Notes under the pieces: generated by a model | Databases searched by the model: none | Told to the model about the DNA's origin: nothing | Seen by the model: the letters and a program-made list of their open reading frames with translations, nothing else | Shown: piece after piece, positions 11,947 through 24,202 of the stretch | Position numbering within the stretch: position 1 is the stretch's first letter | How the letters are laid out: each line of letters begins with the position of its first letter | NCBI GenBank assembly: GCA_009733775.1 | Contig: WOGZ01000210.1 | Span: forward strand, 1 to 61,362 | Length of the DNA stretch: 61,362 nt | Reading direction: 5' to 3' | Origin: Alectoria sarmentosa | Lineage: Eukaryota > Ascomycota > Lecanoromycetes > Lecanorales > Parmeliaceae | Made by a program: the position numbers and the translations under genes

Positions 11947-12713
11947 ACTCTGGGTTCGGCTAACTTGAGTCGAAACCTATTGGAGCCGAATCTTACAGAT
12001 AGGCCGTCCTTTAATTCAAAAAGCGTTGTCCACGAGCTTCAGAGACTACTTGCCACAAGGTTTGGAGGAGGTCAATCTGGTAAATTTTTGATCTTCACGT
12101 TGGGTGTGAGTCACCCTTAGCAACAACGCAAAAACTTAAGTTGTCACGAGCTCTTTCAATGGCGTGCCAATTAGTCAATCTGCGTAGAGCTACGACTTGT
12201 TGAAATACGAGAGATGATAGCGTTATGCTATGCTCGAAGGGCTTCGCAAGCATTGCCGTTCCTTTTGCCAACAAAGTCATTGCTATTGCACTGTCTTGAT
12301 GCAGCATGATCCTTTAACGGAAACTACTGCTCGCATGGGTGGCCGGAACGGAAAACTATCCTTCTCGTCTGCACCGTTCCAAAGGTTAAGCGGCGTTGAG
12401 CATGAGTCTTGGACCCTCTCTTGCATTCAAGCATGATCACGATCAAGATGGGAGTTTGATCCACAGGCTCCTGGATCCTACTTTCGAGAACCAGGCATTG
12501 AAGATTGAAAGCCAGGGCATCAGAAGAGGATAGAATCAGATAATTGCTCTTTCAAAGGTATTTTCTGTCTTTGTAGACAGAACATTATTGTAATACCCTG
12601 TGGATCAGTCGACCTAAAACCCCTCTGACCTTCCTGGGATCTTCATGAGCCAAAGTGAAGATCATAGCCGTGCTCAATGAGAAAACTGCTTTCTCTTTCC
12701 AGAAACACTGCAT
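11947..12713. other. Convergent intergenic region, no gene seen
   Basis: This lies between the 3' ends of the RING-CH gene (+) and the TMEM135-like gene (-). Short ORFs (for example 12,095-12,307 minus) show no recognisable domain and no splice structure joining them to a neighbour. I see nothing else here. Confidence 0.55.
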
Positions 12714-14426
12714 TCAATCAGCTTCTGTCCACTGCTCTTCGAAATAAAGGAAGAAGCCGACCTTGGCATCATAATCCCTCGGCAAAAGCGTAGCCAACGC
12801 CCTGGGTGCGATGAACAAGGCTAATTCCATCCTACGCTTTTCAGCTTCGATCAAGGTGGACCATCCGCATAGCACGCAGCCCGCTCCGACACAAAGGCCC
12901 GAGTCCCACATCATAGGAGTGATAGTCTCTCGGCTGAAGATACTAGGTCCAAGTCGAGTGCGCGATAAACACACACCATAATAGAAGAGGCCAACAAACG
13001 CGCCCAAGAATGCTGAAGACCGCACGGCTTCTTCACACGCCCTTCTGAATGCCATGAAAGAAGGGTTCCTCGCTTTGACTAACAGCTGGAGCGGTAGATA
13101 CGTCGCCAATGCGAACCGGAACGCCCGCGAAAACCGCACAGCAGCGTGCCAGTGACAAGATGGGCCGGTACCCATGTGCACAATTTCGCAAGGAATAGGT
13201 GTCGTCTTGATAGGATCGCCCCAGGCTAAAGGCCAGCCATAGTCGCTACACATACTTTGCAATATATGAGCTTGGCCAGTATCTTCACCGTAGATAAACT
13301 CTCCAGCGTGAGCTTTACGTAGAACGTCAATGAGGCGGGGATCCACCCGTGCGGCTTCACTAATCCACTTGTTGTAGGCTCGGGGCAAGCGATCGGGAAG
13401 GTAGAACCAGGCCCACATCTTCAAGTTCTTGGAGTCAGTACTGCTTCTAGGTGGAGAATGAGTCGTAAAACAAGGTCGGTGGGTACGATATTCTTGAAAA
13501 CGGTCTCAAGTTTCAGATTGGGATGAGGAAGAAATCGGTCCGAAATGTAGACGTACCACTGTGCCGGAGCTTAGAGCGAAGATGAAAGTGTCTGCATATT
13601 GGGAGATGGCTAAGAAGGTCGAAGAGGCGGGTGCTGTGTTAGCAAATGATGGATAAGAGCGACGATACAGATTGACGACCAGGCTGTCAAGGGCACGGGT
13701 GAAAGCTAAAAGAGTGAGGTCTACGGTCTTGCCTGCCGAGACAAGTGGAGAAGTCAGGGAAACTTTCGAGTCGAGGATCGTAGCATTCTGTAATGTGAGA
13801 CCTGTAGGCTGATGTTGTGCAGCTTGTTTGGAATCCTTCCAGTCAACCTCGGCGAGGGCCCGTTTGTTCAAAATTTCCAAGCTAAACCAAGCCGAGATCA
13901 GTGCAGCCAAGAACCGAGATGCCGCTTGGTTTGAATCGCTGAAGCGTCTTGATAGTACCCTTTTGTCCCTTCTAGGGATGGATGCATAGTCAAACAACAG
14001 GCGTAGAGGCCATTGCAGGAAGGTGTAGCCACCAACCAACGCTGCACAGAAGGTGGGAAGTCTACGAATAGGAAATGATCCTACCAGAACCGAGTAGATC
14101 TGAAGCGAATTAGCAGGCATTTTTGCATAGTTGGCATTGCCGTCAATAGTGTCACAGCAAGTCACCGTTGTCTAATAGTAAATCCTAGGGACTAGACAAT
14201 ATGCGAATGACCAAACCGCACTTACTGATGAGAGCGTGCTGCCCCTTGCTGACTTGTTTTTGTAGAGGATGAGAAGGAGATTCAGCAGTCTGGGTGCGGT
14301 AGTAGAGACATAAGCCAGTCCGTAGGCCCTAAGCAGTCTAGTATAAGATTTGTATGTCAGCAAGAAGACGTTGATCGGTGCTCCAGCTTGAAATGGCCGG
14401 AGGAACTCGCTAATTTGGGAGCGCAT
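12714..14426 (-). CDS. TMEM135-like integral membrane protein
   Basis: Three exons on the minus strand are well supported and in phase: 14226-14426, 13557-14099 and 12714-13418 (482 aa). Introns are 126 bp and 138 bp, both GT-AG. The junctions rebuild family-like stretches, for example SSGTV joined to MWAWFYLPDRLPRAYNKWI. The C-terminal half carries FRRACEEAVRSSAFLGAFVG, YYGVCLSRTRLGP and WDSGLCVGAGCVLCGW, which recall the fungal TMEM135 family of multi-pass proteins linked to peroxisomes and mitochondria. Several hydrophobic segments are visible. The start is uncertain. An upstream frame from ATG 14,585 encodes 48 residues ending NPVLHFS, resembling the family N-terminus, but joining it needs an intron of only 36 bp. 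Family assignment is from memory of conserved motifs. Confidence 0.7.
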
Positions 14427-14585
14427 TTCTTATGAACTCACGGAGAAATGAAGGACAGGGTTTGGAGACTTCGAGCCAACGACGTTTCGAGACTCGTCGC
14501 TCTCGCCATATTGAGAATGGTGATCAGCCCAGAGGGAAGTAGACGAAAAAAGGCTCTGGTTCGAATCAGTCATTTCTTTCCCCAT

Positions 14586-16417
14586 GCTTCTACAGGGTAT
14601 AGGAAAGGGAGCTGACGATTGGGTCTTATTTGAGGCTCTTACTCATCACAGGAAAAAAGAACCCCGAGATAAGTAGATTTGGCCAAACGGTGTGGTAAGA
14701 TTACTATGGAGGGAGATCTTCCGTCTTTGCTGCCCCTCCCCCCCTTTCGTCGACACGTTTGAGCAGTAGGTAAGATATCCTCACAGCGCTGGATACGACT
14801 TTTTCAGTCTTTGATGAAAGAAAGGCAAAGAAAGGTATGGTATGATTAGATCCAATCAACAGGTTGGTATTGTTCATCGGATCATCCGAAGCATTTCTCT
14901 TACTGTGAGGTGATATAAACCAAGGTAGGTAGAGGGGGTAAGGTATGCAAAGTAGGTATCGCCTTTACCTCCAAAGTGACGATCGCGGGGAAGACCCCTA
15001 AGACACCTGCAGATATTCCGGTGCGGCCCGTCTCGTGCCTGTCACTGACTCCTGACTCCTGAATCCGAGGACTCAGTGAGTCCGAGGGCTCCCAACTGAC
15101 TTCAGAGCTCAGGTCAATCGAAAACCGGACAAAGGTTTCTCTCCTTCCTCAAGGAATGTATTTGGAGGCTAGGTGCAACTGTAGGGTAGCGGTTGCCTGT
15201 TTCTACGAGGAGTGATAGAAGCCAAAGAAAAGTCTGCAGTAGCAAATTCCTCCAAAGCCGGGTAGTAAGAGTTAATTTAAGCGCGGCGCTACTGGAAGAT
15301 GCCTAAAGTATTTAAACCTCGCCCATCCCCACCCCTTCTTCTCTCCTCATCTAAGTGCAAGGGCTTTACGAGTATCAGTGAGGATTCGTCCGAGATCTCG
15401 TTTTTGCTAGTTGAAAACTATAACTATGACCACTCCTTATGGTCTTCGGATCGTATGGGAATTTTTGGACCAAAACCCAGTCTCGGGGCATGGGACTCGA
15501 GAGTATCTTTTCATTACTGTTCATCCTTTACGGATCGCAGTGAAGAAGAAATTCAATTGATTAATTAATTAGTAAGTAGATCAACGTTCGTGGAGGGAGG
15601 TTCAACCAAAAACCCCTTGCCGAAAACTCTCTTCCGTGAGAGAGATCGAGCATAGATAGATAGTATTGTCAACGAACGCATTGGAGCAGTCGTCGTACTG
15701 TTCAGCCTACTTAGTTACTTACTTAGTTAGCCCAAAGCAGATAAAAGCACTAAGGTACTTCATGACCTTCTTCTCTACATGGTCCCCATTTCTCGTGGAC
15801 ATGGTTATCTAATCTACGGGATCTGGCCGAGTACCAATCAAAAACCAAGTGTAAAAGGACCTTTGAACGTAATGAACCCTCAAGCAGTATCTGCCATATC
15901 TTCCTCCTTCAAACAATCAAATCATAGAATAGAAGCTCCTGCAACGCGATACTGTCATGGGAAACAAACGTCTATATCCCTAGATTCTTGAAGAGACAAA
16001 TCTTCTTCAAAGGTCGGGCCTCTTTTCGAAGTCGAGAAGTCTTGCCATGCTGTACATGGGGTGCTGGCACATGGAAACATACATCAATTCGCCAATAAGA
16101 AATGTGTAGATTCTCTCGTGGATCTATCACAGTCGAAAACCAGATTGAACACCGCAAACCTAGGAATTAAGCCCAGACAATTAATCCGGCGCAGTAGATC
16201 GACAGTGGCTAAATTCGTATCTCCAAGACCTTACTCTTCGGCAGGTCACGAGGTTCTGCGACAACCCGGCGTGACACATGTCGCTCTTGTTGATGATAGG
16301 ATTCCATTCAACATTTTCTCCACAGGGTTCTGGAGCATTTCATTCATAACGGCTTCCTGGTCAGTGGTCATATCAGTGCACGATATATCAATGCATCCGC
16401 GTCTCCCACTCCCTGAT
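14586..16417. other. 1.8-kb intergenic region
   Basis: This holds the upstream region of the TMEM135-like gene and the downstream region of the CENP-Q-like gene. An 89-codon frame at 15,299-15,568 and a 70-codon frame at 15,779-15,991 lack recognisable domains or splice partners. A near-perfect inverted repeat, GGACTCAGTGAGTCC, lies at about 15,069-15,083. Tandem TTAGTTAC-like words occur near 15,710-15,730. I cannot support a gene. Confidence 0.5.
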
Positions 16418-17276
16418 TTAGCAGACTTCTCTTTGGTCAGCTAATTCAAAATATCCCAACTCCTGTCGTTCTGACGAAAGAGCCAGCTTTTGCTTCTCAA
16501 ATTCATTGACAAGTGGCGCACTGGACGTAACTGAAGTATCTAATGATTGCTGCAGATTGCGCTAGGTGAGTATTAGTAGCAATACGTCGATAATCTTCGC
16601 CTTAAACCTACATTATCTTTCACAAGTGTGTCGTAATCAAAATCTACCTCCTTCGCCTTGGGAGGGAATGGCATCCGCGGAAGACGTTTGCACAGCCTAG
16701 ACGATGATTACCGACACGGCGATGCAAACTCGAGGGATGTTACTCACGTTCCGGTAATAGATCGTAGAGCTACTTGTGCTTCAATCTTCCGTTGTTCCGA
16801 AGAATAACTGGCGAGGACTGGTAATTCTATGGAGCGCAACAGCTTCTCTGCCTTCGCTCGAGCATCTTCATCCAGGGCCGTCCATTTTGAACGTATAATG
16901 TCTTGTGATACATGTTTTACCCGTGATTTTGGAGACCCGGCGCCTTTAAACTCTGGTCCTGTAAGTGTCTTAGAGATCGTAAAAGAGCTAGATAGGCTCT
17001 CATACGCTACTTACGGACCCTATCTGCGTCCCACTTTCTTGACAGTGGCCTGTCAGACGGTATTTTCTGTGATGGAAGTAATTGTCTAGGCCTTGGAGTT
17101 CGGGCTGACACTGGAGATACTGAAGGCGAAGAGCCATCGACCATGGATCTTACGGCGACGGTCTTCTGAGGTCTCTTCCTCATACCGGTAATACTTTTGC
17201 GTCTTCCCTGACACAGGTATGAGACGACTATGTAATCCATGCAGCGAAGTTAAAGTAAAGGGGAGAAGGTTACCAT
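16418..17276 (-). CDS. CENP-Q/Fta7-like kinetochore protein
   Basis: Probable inner-kinetochore (CCAN/COMA) subunit. Exons on the minus strand: ATG at 17274-17276, 17015-17207, 16748-16958, 16612-16696 and 16418-16561, totalling 636 nt (211 aa) in phase. The basic N-terminus (RKRPQKTV) leads to VSQDIIRSKWTAL, then LRSIELPVLASY, a linker rich in Glu and Arg, RLPRMPFPPKAKEVDFDYD and a predicted coiled coil (NRNLQQSL, NEFEKQKLALSSERQEL). This order (I..KW, P.V, PFPP, FD(Y/F)) matches fungal Fta7/CENP-Q proteins as I know them. The first exon would be only the start codon, followed by a 66-bp intron. The product is short for the family: the reading frame ends soon after the coiled coil, while another frame continues LTKEKSAKSGSG, so the C-terminus may be truncated or misread here. 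Confidence 0.6.
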
Positions 17277-17639
17277 GGTAGGAGCTGGCTCTGGTGGAGA
17301 GGCTGTCGAGAAGAGCAATTAGGTAGGGCTGGAAGGCACAAGAAAGCGTGGGGTTTGAACAACAGTCGGTACCCGTATGTAGAGGACGCTTTGGAATTGA
17401 TGAGCTGTCGCCTTTTGCCTCATTGAGTGTTACACATTTTCAAGACATAGGTGGATGGTTTAAAGAAATCGAAAGTCGATACTCGGGAAGGGTCCTTTTT
17501 TTGGCTTCGAACGGTCCTCGAGACCCATCCTTCTGGCTTCCACTCAGGACCAAATCTCAGCGCCAACCCTTTGTCTTGTCGTCAGTGCACCCCTAAGCCT
17601 ACCAGAAAACGGGGTAATGGAAGACCGATCGATATTACG
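17277..17639. promoter_or_regulatory. Bidirectional promoter region, CENP-Q-like / ERT1
   Basis: A 363-bp spacer between divergent start codons. An 82-codon plus-strand frame (17,348-17,596) upstream of ERT1 has no recognisable domain; it could be leader sequence or a chance ORF. No specific factor site can be assigned. Confidence 0.45.
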
Positions 17640-19556
17640 ATGGCGTCAAAAAATGAAAGTCCAAAGACGCAGCGCACACTCTCTCCACAGGCGGAGCATA
17701 CCAGCCCGAAGAAGAGGCGCAAAGTGAATCACGGTGGGTATGACTAAAGCGCATCCCCATACACCATCAGTCCAAATGCTGACACGGCCATCGAAAAGCA
17801 TGCATTTATTGTAGGCGCTCGGTGAGCCTTAGTCCTTCGCGGTACTCCAAGCCGAGCATGGCCTTGCCCTCAGCCATTGACATGGCTTTCCCCCCCAACA
17901 AGACTCCGAACATCAGACTGATATTGGTTTTGCAGCATATGACTTGTGATTTGGTAAGAATCTTGCTCTGATAGGCCTCCTACTAGGAGCCCCAGGACTA
18001 GATCGAGGACATGCAGTAATATGAGGCTACAGGATCGACCTTGTGCAAGATGCGTGAAACGGAGCATTGGCCATTTGTGTCATGATGAACCACGAGAGTC
18101 TGCGAAGGGAACGAAACAAGATCAAATCAACACCACGTTAGATCGCGGAGCTGCTGTCAAGCAGGAAGACTCTCTCCTACTCACGCTAGGTCCTTCTCTT
18201 GACCAGCAGCAGCTAGATCAGCGAGCGCTGCAGGATGCTGGTGTAAATATCACCACAACAACAGTAGCACCGGATATTCAGACAAGTAATCCGCATTTCT
18301 TGCCGCAATCGTCAAATCCTATAGCTCAAGGCCAGGGCCAGGGCTTTGGAGAAAGAAATCAGCAATGTGAGAAATATACCAAGTCTTTGAATCCTATGAC
18401 TGTACCTACTGACGGAAAAAGATGTAGGCTACGGCGATTGGAGTCTTGGAAATCAGAATTCGTTTTCGGATATGCATAGCTTTCATCCATCCTATATGTT
18501 TAATGCGCCTGACATCACCAACGAGTACAACCTTCTTAACGAGTTTCTCAGCAGTAGTCTACTTGATGATCCTACGGTCTTCCCGAACGACGAGATTCAA
18601 GCCCTCAATTCAGACACATCATTGAGCAATACTCTAGCTGCTGGTCTTAGTGGTGGTATCGGTCAAAACTGGTTGAACCCACAGCAGACCCAGGCCTCCA
18701 TTCAAACCCAGAGCCCCCTTGGGCAAGGAGCCAGCATCGCCCGCCCGAAAAGTGTTAAAATTACCGACAAAGAAGAAGAGAAGTATTACATGACCATAGC
18801 TGATCCGTCTGGAAATGATACTCCAGAGGAACGCATGAACAAGGTCTTCATGGCCAAATACAATGCCGGAATGCTTAGGCCTTTCAACTACATTCAAGGC
18901 TACGCACGCTTGCATCGCTACATGGATCAGAATATGCAGCTAGCATCTCGCCAACGAATCCTTCGCCAGCTGGACAAGTTCAGGCCCAAGTTTCGCGAGC
19001 GCATGCAATCTCTCACAGATATGGAATTGACATTCGTTGAGATGTGGTTTGAAAGAAGTTTGATGGAATATGACCGGGTCTTTGCAAGTATGGCAATACC
19101 TGCGTGTTGTTGGAGAAGAACGGGTGAGATTTTCCGGGGTAACAAGGAAATGGCGGAGCTTATACATGTTCCGATCGAGAAGCTTAGGGATGTAAGTACA
19201 CGTAACTATGCCAGAGGACCACTTCCAAATCTGGCTGACGAAAATTTCAGGGCAAGCTAGCTCTTCATGAGATAATTGTGGAGAAAGACCTGGTCAGCTA
19301 CTGGGACAAGTTCCTTGCCATCGCTTTCGATAATTCGCAAAAAGCCATGTTGACGACTTGTACCTTGAAGAATCCAGACCTTAAGGCCTCGGACCCCGAA
19401 ATCAAGTGCTGCTTCTCTTTTACAATTCGCCGAGACAACCATAACATGTAAGATTGCCGCCTGATTCTGCGCAGAAAACTGCTGGCTGCTGACTGCTTGG
19501 ATAGTCCTTCGCTAATAGTGGGCAACTTTCTCCCTCAGGGCCTGAGGAAGGCGTAA
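17640..19556 (+). CDS. ERT1: Gluconeogenesis transcription activator, AcuK/ERT1 family (Zn2Cys6)
   Basis: Regulates genes for growth on gluconeogenic carbon sources. Seven exons: 17640-17733, 17799-17821 (23 nt), 17936-17953 (18 nt), 18033-18366, 18428-19191, 19251-19447 and 19505-19556, totalling 493 aa, fully in phase. The N-terminus MASKNESPKTQRTLSPQAEH and basic stretch SPKKRRKVNHA precede the zinc cluster C-IYC-RRSHMTC-DLDRPC-ARC-(V..L)C. Two microexons supply its first half. A Gln-rich middle follows, then the conserved C-terminal PAS-like region (RMNKVFMAKYNAG, MRPFNYIQGYARL-like, KLALHEIIVEKDLVSYWDKF) and the end IVGNFLPQGLRKA. Without the microexons the zinc cluster is lost, so annotation by ORF alone would miss it. 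Confidence 0.92.
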
Positions 19557-19912
19557 GTTTGTTGAATCTTCTAATTAGGAGGCGCACTCAAAGTTGTATG
19601 ATGGATACGGCACTTGGGTTCCTTCAATGCATAGCAAGGGAGTCAATAGGCCCGTATTTCGATGCGCCAGGCTGGAATCGCTAAGACCAGTGGCGTATAC
19701 TCTTGGAGCGGATGTTCCATCTGTCCTCTCGTTGTTGGATCTATATTCTGATCAGATGAAGGCGCTTAGCTCCAGAAGGTTCTGGTCAGTGTACAATCGG
19801 TGATTCGCATGAAAATGCCAAGCCTTTTCGGCAGCAAAAGCTCGAGCGCAGTCCAAACTCGTTCATCTCTCGTGATAGTACCTAGTTCTTCAGGATGAAA
19901 ATAAAATAAAAA
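19557..19912. other. Intergenic region upstream of SPO22/ZIP4
   Basis: A 69-codon frame (19,594-19,803) shows no domain. An A-rich tract (AAAATAAAATAAAAAATGG) lies just before the presumed ZIP4 start at 19,913. I see no RNA gene or repeat. Confidence 0.45.
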
Positions 19913-22900
19913 ATGGCATCAATCGTCAAACGACCTGAAAAGGAGGACACGTTGAAATCGATTCTCGGTCAGTTCTATCGCGGGACTTGCTGGCTCAAGG
20001 ATTAGCTAAACATCGACTTTCGAGCATAGTGTTCGCAAAACGCCTCGAAAAATCCCTTACTTCTGCCAATACTGAAGAGCCTCTACTAGCGGATATTCGT
20101 AACAATATTGAAACGGCTGACTCGATTCACAATGCCGCTGCAGCCAGTAAACGGGTTGATCTTGACAAGCAGGGGACCAGACTCTGGAACTTGTCCTCGA
20201 AGCTTAAGAACACAGCCAAGGATGGGGAGCTGCTCTGCTTGGGCAAGTACTCACTTTAACGGCGCTTCTACTCATGCTTACCTAGTCAGTTCGCGTCTTC
20301 GCTTTTCTTCTTCTCGACTGCGCTCAACGATGCATCCAAGGTTCCGCTCCAAGTACTACCCCAGTAATGTCTAGATAGACTATGAGTGGGGGCTAACATG
20401 GCGCCAGACAGTGTTCGGGTGTTAAGATCTGCCTTGAGGACATCGAGATACTGTTTGGGTAAGCCGTCATCAATTTAAGCCATCGTCTCACCACTCAGCT
20501 TATGGTAGAACAGATTACCGCCGATTGAATCTTGCTGAAATAGTCGTCGAACGAGCTGCTTTCTACGAGGAAAGCCTAAAAAGCTGCGGAGACGTGATTT
20601 CGAAGGAGCATGGCCAGCTTGTCCGTCGCCTTTCCAATGATTACTTGAGTTCAAGGATTGCTCTGGTGAGTCTTTCTGGCTATTTACGGAACCCTCAGCG
20701 GTAGGATTTTCCTCACTGACGAAGCTGCAGGCGTGGCGTCAAGATCGTCTCGATCTTGCAAAGCTCATGCTGACCAAAGGAAATCTTGATACAGACAATC
20801 TTGAGCCATCTTCTGCGGAGGAGCTTGCCGATCTCTTCTTTGAAATAGGTGGCAGTCAAAGCAAGAAGAAACAATGGGGTGAGGCCGTATATTGGCTGGA
20901 AAGAGCCCACAACGTACTCTTGGGCCAGAGTCAGGACTCGCTGAGTAGAGATGCTCGAGAGCTTCGGATTAGTATCATGCACAGTATGGCCAGAGCTCTT
21001 CTGCACCTAGACAGTGACGGTGGTCAAGAAAAAGCTTGGAACATCGTTCGCGAATTGGAGCTTGACTGTGGAGAAAGACTGGTCTTCTTACTTCTGAAGC
21101 TTGATATCTTTGCGACTGATGCCTCTCACTCTGCTCAAGATTACTGCGACATCCTCAAGAGGATCGTTCGCACGGTGCATCTCACCGACACAAATGTCAA
21201 AACCATACTACATCATGCGCACAAGCTTAGGTCTCGAAATCCGCTCATGGCACATGATCTGCTCGTCACACTCCTCTCCGAAAGACTGCTAGATGCAGAA
21301 GAAACAAAATGGATCGAGAAAGCGTTGATCACGATGATCTGGAACTGCACTAACTCTACAGATTTCTTGGATGTTCTGACTTCGTTGAGCGAAGTTTTTA
21401 ACGCCGTGGTTAATGGCGCTGCCAAAGCTCTAAGCGCCCATGCAGCGCATGCAGCGCAGATAGTACGTGCATTGGCGCTTGCAGACCTTGTGCTGACGCC
21501 CGTAGCTTTTGTGGAAGCGCATAGAAGCGAGCTATAATCACGAGATATATGACACAGCGGAAGCTTGGTGTCGGCTTTCGTTGCATGCAGTATTCAGCAA
21601 TTCCGGTGCACTAAACATTGCGAAATTGCAAAGGTAATACGTCTAAGAGCCCTTTTGACGAACTGGTATCTAAAAAAACTTTCAGGAAGCTGATACTCTG
21701 TGCTCTGGGCATGTCAGATCAAGCGAAAGCTCGAGAGGTATATTCGCAAATGTCGCCTTCCAACAAGAAGGATCCGTCAACAATGTACTTGCTCTACAAG
21801 GTCGCACTGAGATGTCATGACCCAGGATTAGGTGACTCTGCTCTCTGCTTCTCAAAGGATGAGTGAAGTTGACGACGACAAGCTGTCGAATGTCTTCACA
21901 CCATCTGTACTGCTTCAACCAAAGACGCTACTTTGCTCTATGCATGTGTTCTGGAAGCGCAGCAGACGGGGGACCCTCTTCAGATAATAAGCTCAATGCA
22001 GCGGGTCCTTGAAAAATACAATTACAATGCTCCTAATGAGGTTCACCTTCCAGCTTTGCTTCGGTAAGCAGTACGTGTCTTGTTGGCCTTAGCTTGTCTA
22101 CTGACAAGTCCAGGTGCACCGCTCGTCTTCTCGTTCGCGAGCTCGAAAATCCTCATTCGCAGGTCAAAAATTGCATTGATGAGATATGCAAGCTCTTCGA
22201 AGGTGGTCAGTATGTCTGATACTTATGGCATGCCGCGTACTGACGCTTTCAAGCCGCTGTCCAGGCAAGAACGTCGAGGCGCAGTACCGCGAATGACCTC
22301 TTCTCGCTAGCAGAGCTTGATTGGTTCTCAAGAAACACTTACAATTTGGCTCTCAAACTTTGCACAAGCTGGAGTCCAGATCAAACATTGCGGCTTGTGC
22401 AATCTTGTATTAGAGTAAGTCAAGCAAGTCTTCGGCCTCTCGATTCTGATGATGGCGCAGTTCATTGGGCTCTACCCCGCTGTCATCGATCTAAACGTGA
22501 CCGCAGACTTGACTCTCCGAAGACTCTTCTGCGATTTCTTGTGCGGCTCATTATTGATTGTGCTTGCCCGGTGCGAAGATAATATAGAACATCAGGTAAG
22601 TAATCAAACCAAAAGCTTGGTACGAGTACCTTGCTAAGCTTACTGTGGTTACATAGCTCCAACACTATACCAATTTGCGAAAGGTGATCGATGACTTTCG
22701 AGTCGACATAAAAGGTCAAGTCAACAGGTTGGAAGGAGGTGCGAAAGGCGACCTGCAGCGCAAGCATGCAAGCCTTTTGGCTTTTGATTACGAGGCAGCA
22801 GTACGGCTCAAAGCTTGGGATAGCTTGGCTCAGATTATCAAGGTGTGTAATCTCCATGCTTACGTTGGAATAGACAGCTAAAATGCGTGTCTAGGAATCC

Positions 22901-23529
22901 CACGACTTTGAAGATCCAAAAATATATGGCTTATTCGCAGACATCACGCTTTCTTCTGAAGCGCCGAACGACAGTAAGCCCTCCCTAGCAAATGTCCTAG
23001 CTCAACTGAGCTGACTCCTAGAACAGTAATGATCACAACGTTACAGGTGATATGCTTCAATTCTGACATGTAGTATCTTTAGGTTCTCATGTATTTGTAG
23101 CAAATTGTCAATATGACCTGGCAGCACAACAACGGCGGCACCGACAAGCTTTCTAGATGGATCCGATGTCTCTTCTCATTGGCTCTCTCAGAAACGGACA
23201 TAGCGGTGCAGCTTCTCGATCAAGCTGTGACGATCGCCGAAGACGCCAGGAAGGTTTGCGACTCCATTTCTTTGAGACGTAGTTGGGATGACCTGACCCA
23301 GGTCTTTTCGTCGCTCTTGCAGCAGTCTATGTCGTATCCACCAGAAGAACTCGAATGGCTGGCAACAACTGCCTTCAATCGTGCGATTGACTTTTATTGC
23401 ACTTCGCAAGATCAGCCGTGCAGGCTTTGGGCTGAGAAGGCGTTGACTTTGTCGAACCTTTGTGAGGATGGAGGTGCTTTGCATGAGGTACTCCAAGAGA
23501 AGTACCAAGGACTGTCGTGGCATCCCTGA
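19913..23529 (+). CDS. Meiosis protein SPO22/ZIP4 homolog (TPR-like)
   Basis: ZIP4/SPO22 is a meiotic crossover factor built of TPR-like helical repeats. I trace exons 19987-20242, 20290-20340, 20408-20458, 20514-20665, 20731-21462, 21506-21633, 21686 onward, then further short exons to the last at about 23,100-23,529. Junctions rebuild ELLCLVRVFAFLLLDCAQRC, AAFYEESLKSCGD, ALAWRQDRLDLAKLML, YDTAEAWCRLSLHAVF, DATLLYACVLEAQQTGDP, NEVHLPALLRCTARLL and QFIGLYPAVIDLNV. The product ends EWLATTAFNRAIDFY and CEDGGALHEVLQ, as expected for this family. The intron at 20243-20289 is GC-AG (donor GCAAGT). The 5' end is unresolved: ATG 19,913 opens MASIVKRPEKEDTLKSIL, but I find no canonical intron joining it in phase to 19,987. 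Only short ORFs remain between exons because there are more than a dozen introns. Confidence 0.83.
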
Positions 23530-24202
23530 TGGCTTTGGAGAAGCACGGAATGCTGCTTGCTATGACTGAATGGATCCAAATGTCATGCTTGGACTCCGAT
23601 CAGCACCCTGAGCGAAAGCTTTAACGCTGTCGTGGGCCCTCGTCAAGAGAAAATTTGCATGTCTAACAGAAGTACTGCACGTACGGATTAGTTGAATGTC
23701 ACATAACAGAACGACGCGCCATTCCTTCTCGTCTCTTGGATTGTGCATCCCTTTCGGATTGGGGCAAGTTACCCTCTCATTCTTCCGCTTTGATGGCCTG
23801 ATGGAACGAGGCCCAATTCCGTGTTAGTAGTGTGCCAGAGCCACATACCTGATTGGGACTAACGTATCTTGTCAGAGGCTTTTACTCCCATATAACTATG
23901 GTTTTCACTCTTACATAGCCTCTTCATCAACAACACTCTCGCTTACCATGACTATATGTTCCCACCCCGGTACAGTCCTAACATTCTGCACCATGGAAAG
24001 CTAGAGCTGTCGAGGACTGTAGGCCCAAAGCAGCTACCGTTTCTATCAGATTATCTTTTGATGTACCATGTCCGTGATACAGTCTCAGTGTTGTGGCTTG
24101 TTCAGAACAGTGGAACATGGTGTAAAGATTGCTAAAACTTCGGGGTTTCCGATATATCACGGTGGTATATAATACGACATGATAAACGCCAAATGTTGTC
24201 CA
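23530..24202. other. Convergent intergenic region
   Basis: This lies between the SPO22/ZIP4 stop and the truncated end of the transporter pseudogene. No trace of the missing transporter C-terminus (PETK motif, last transmembrane helix) is seen on the minus strand here. A 60-codon frame at 23,978-24,160 has no recognisable similarity. Confidence 0.55.

Noticed and set aside
15299..15568. 89-codon plus-strand ORF in the 14.6-16.4 kb spacer
   Set aside because: No recognisable domain, no splice partner and no family-like composition; likely chance.
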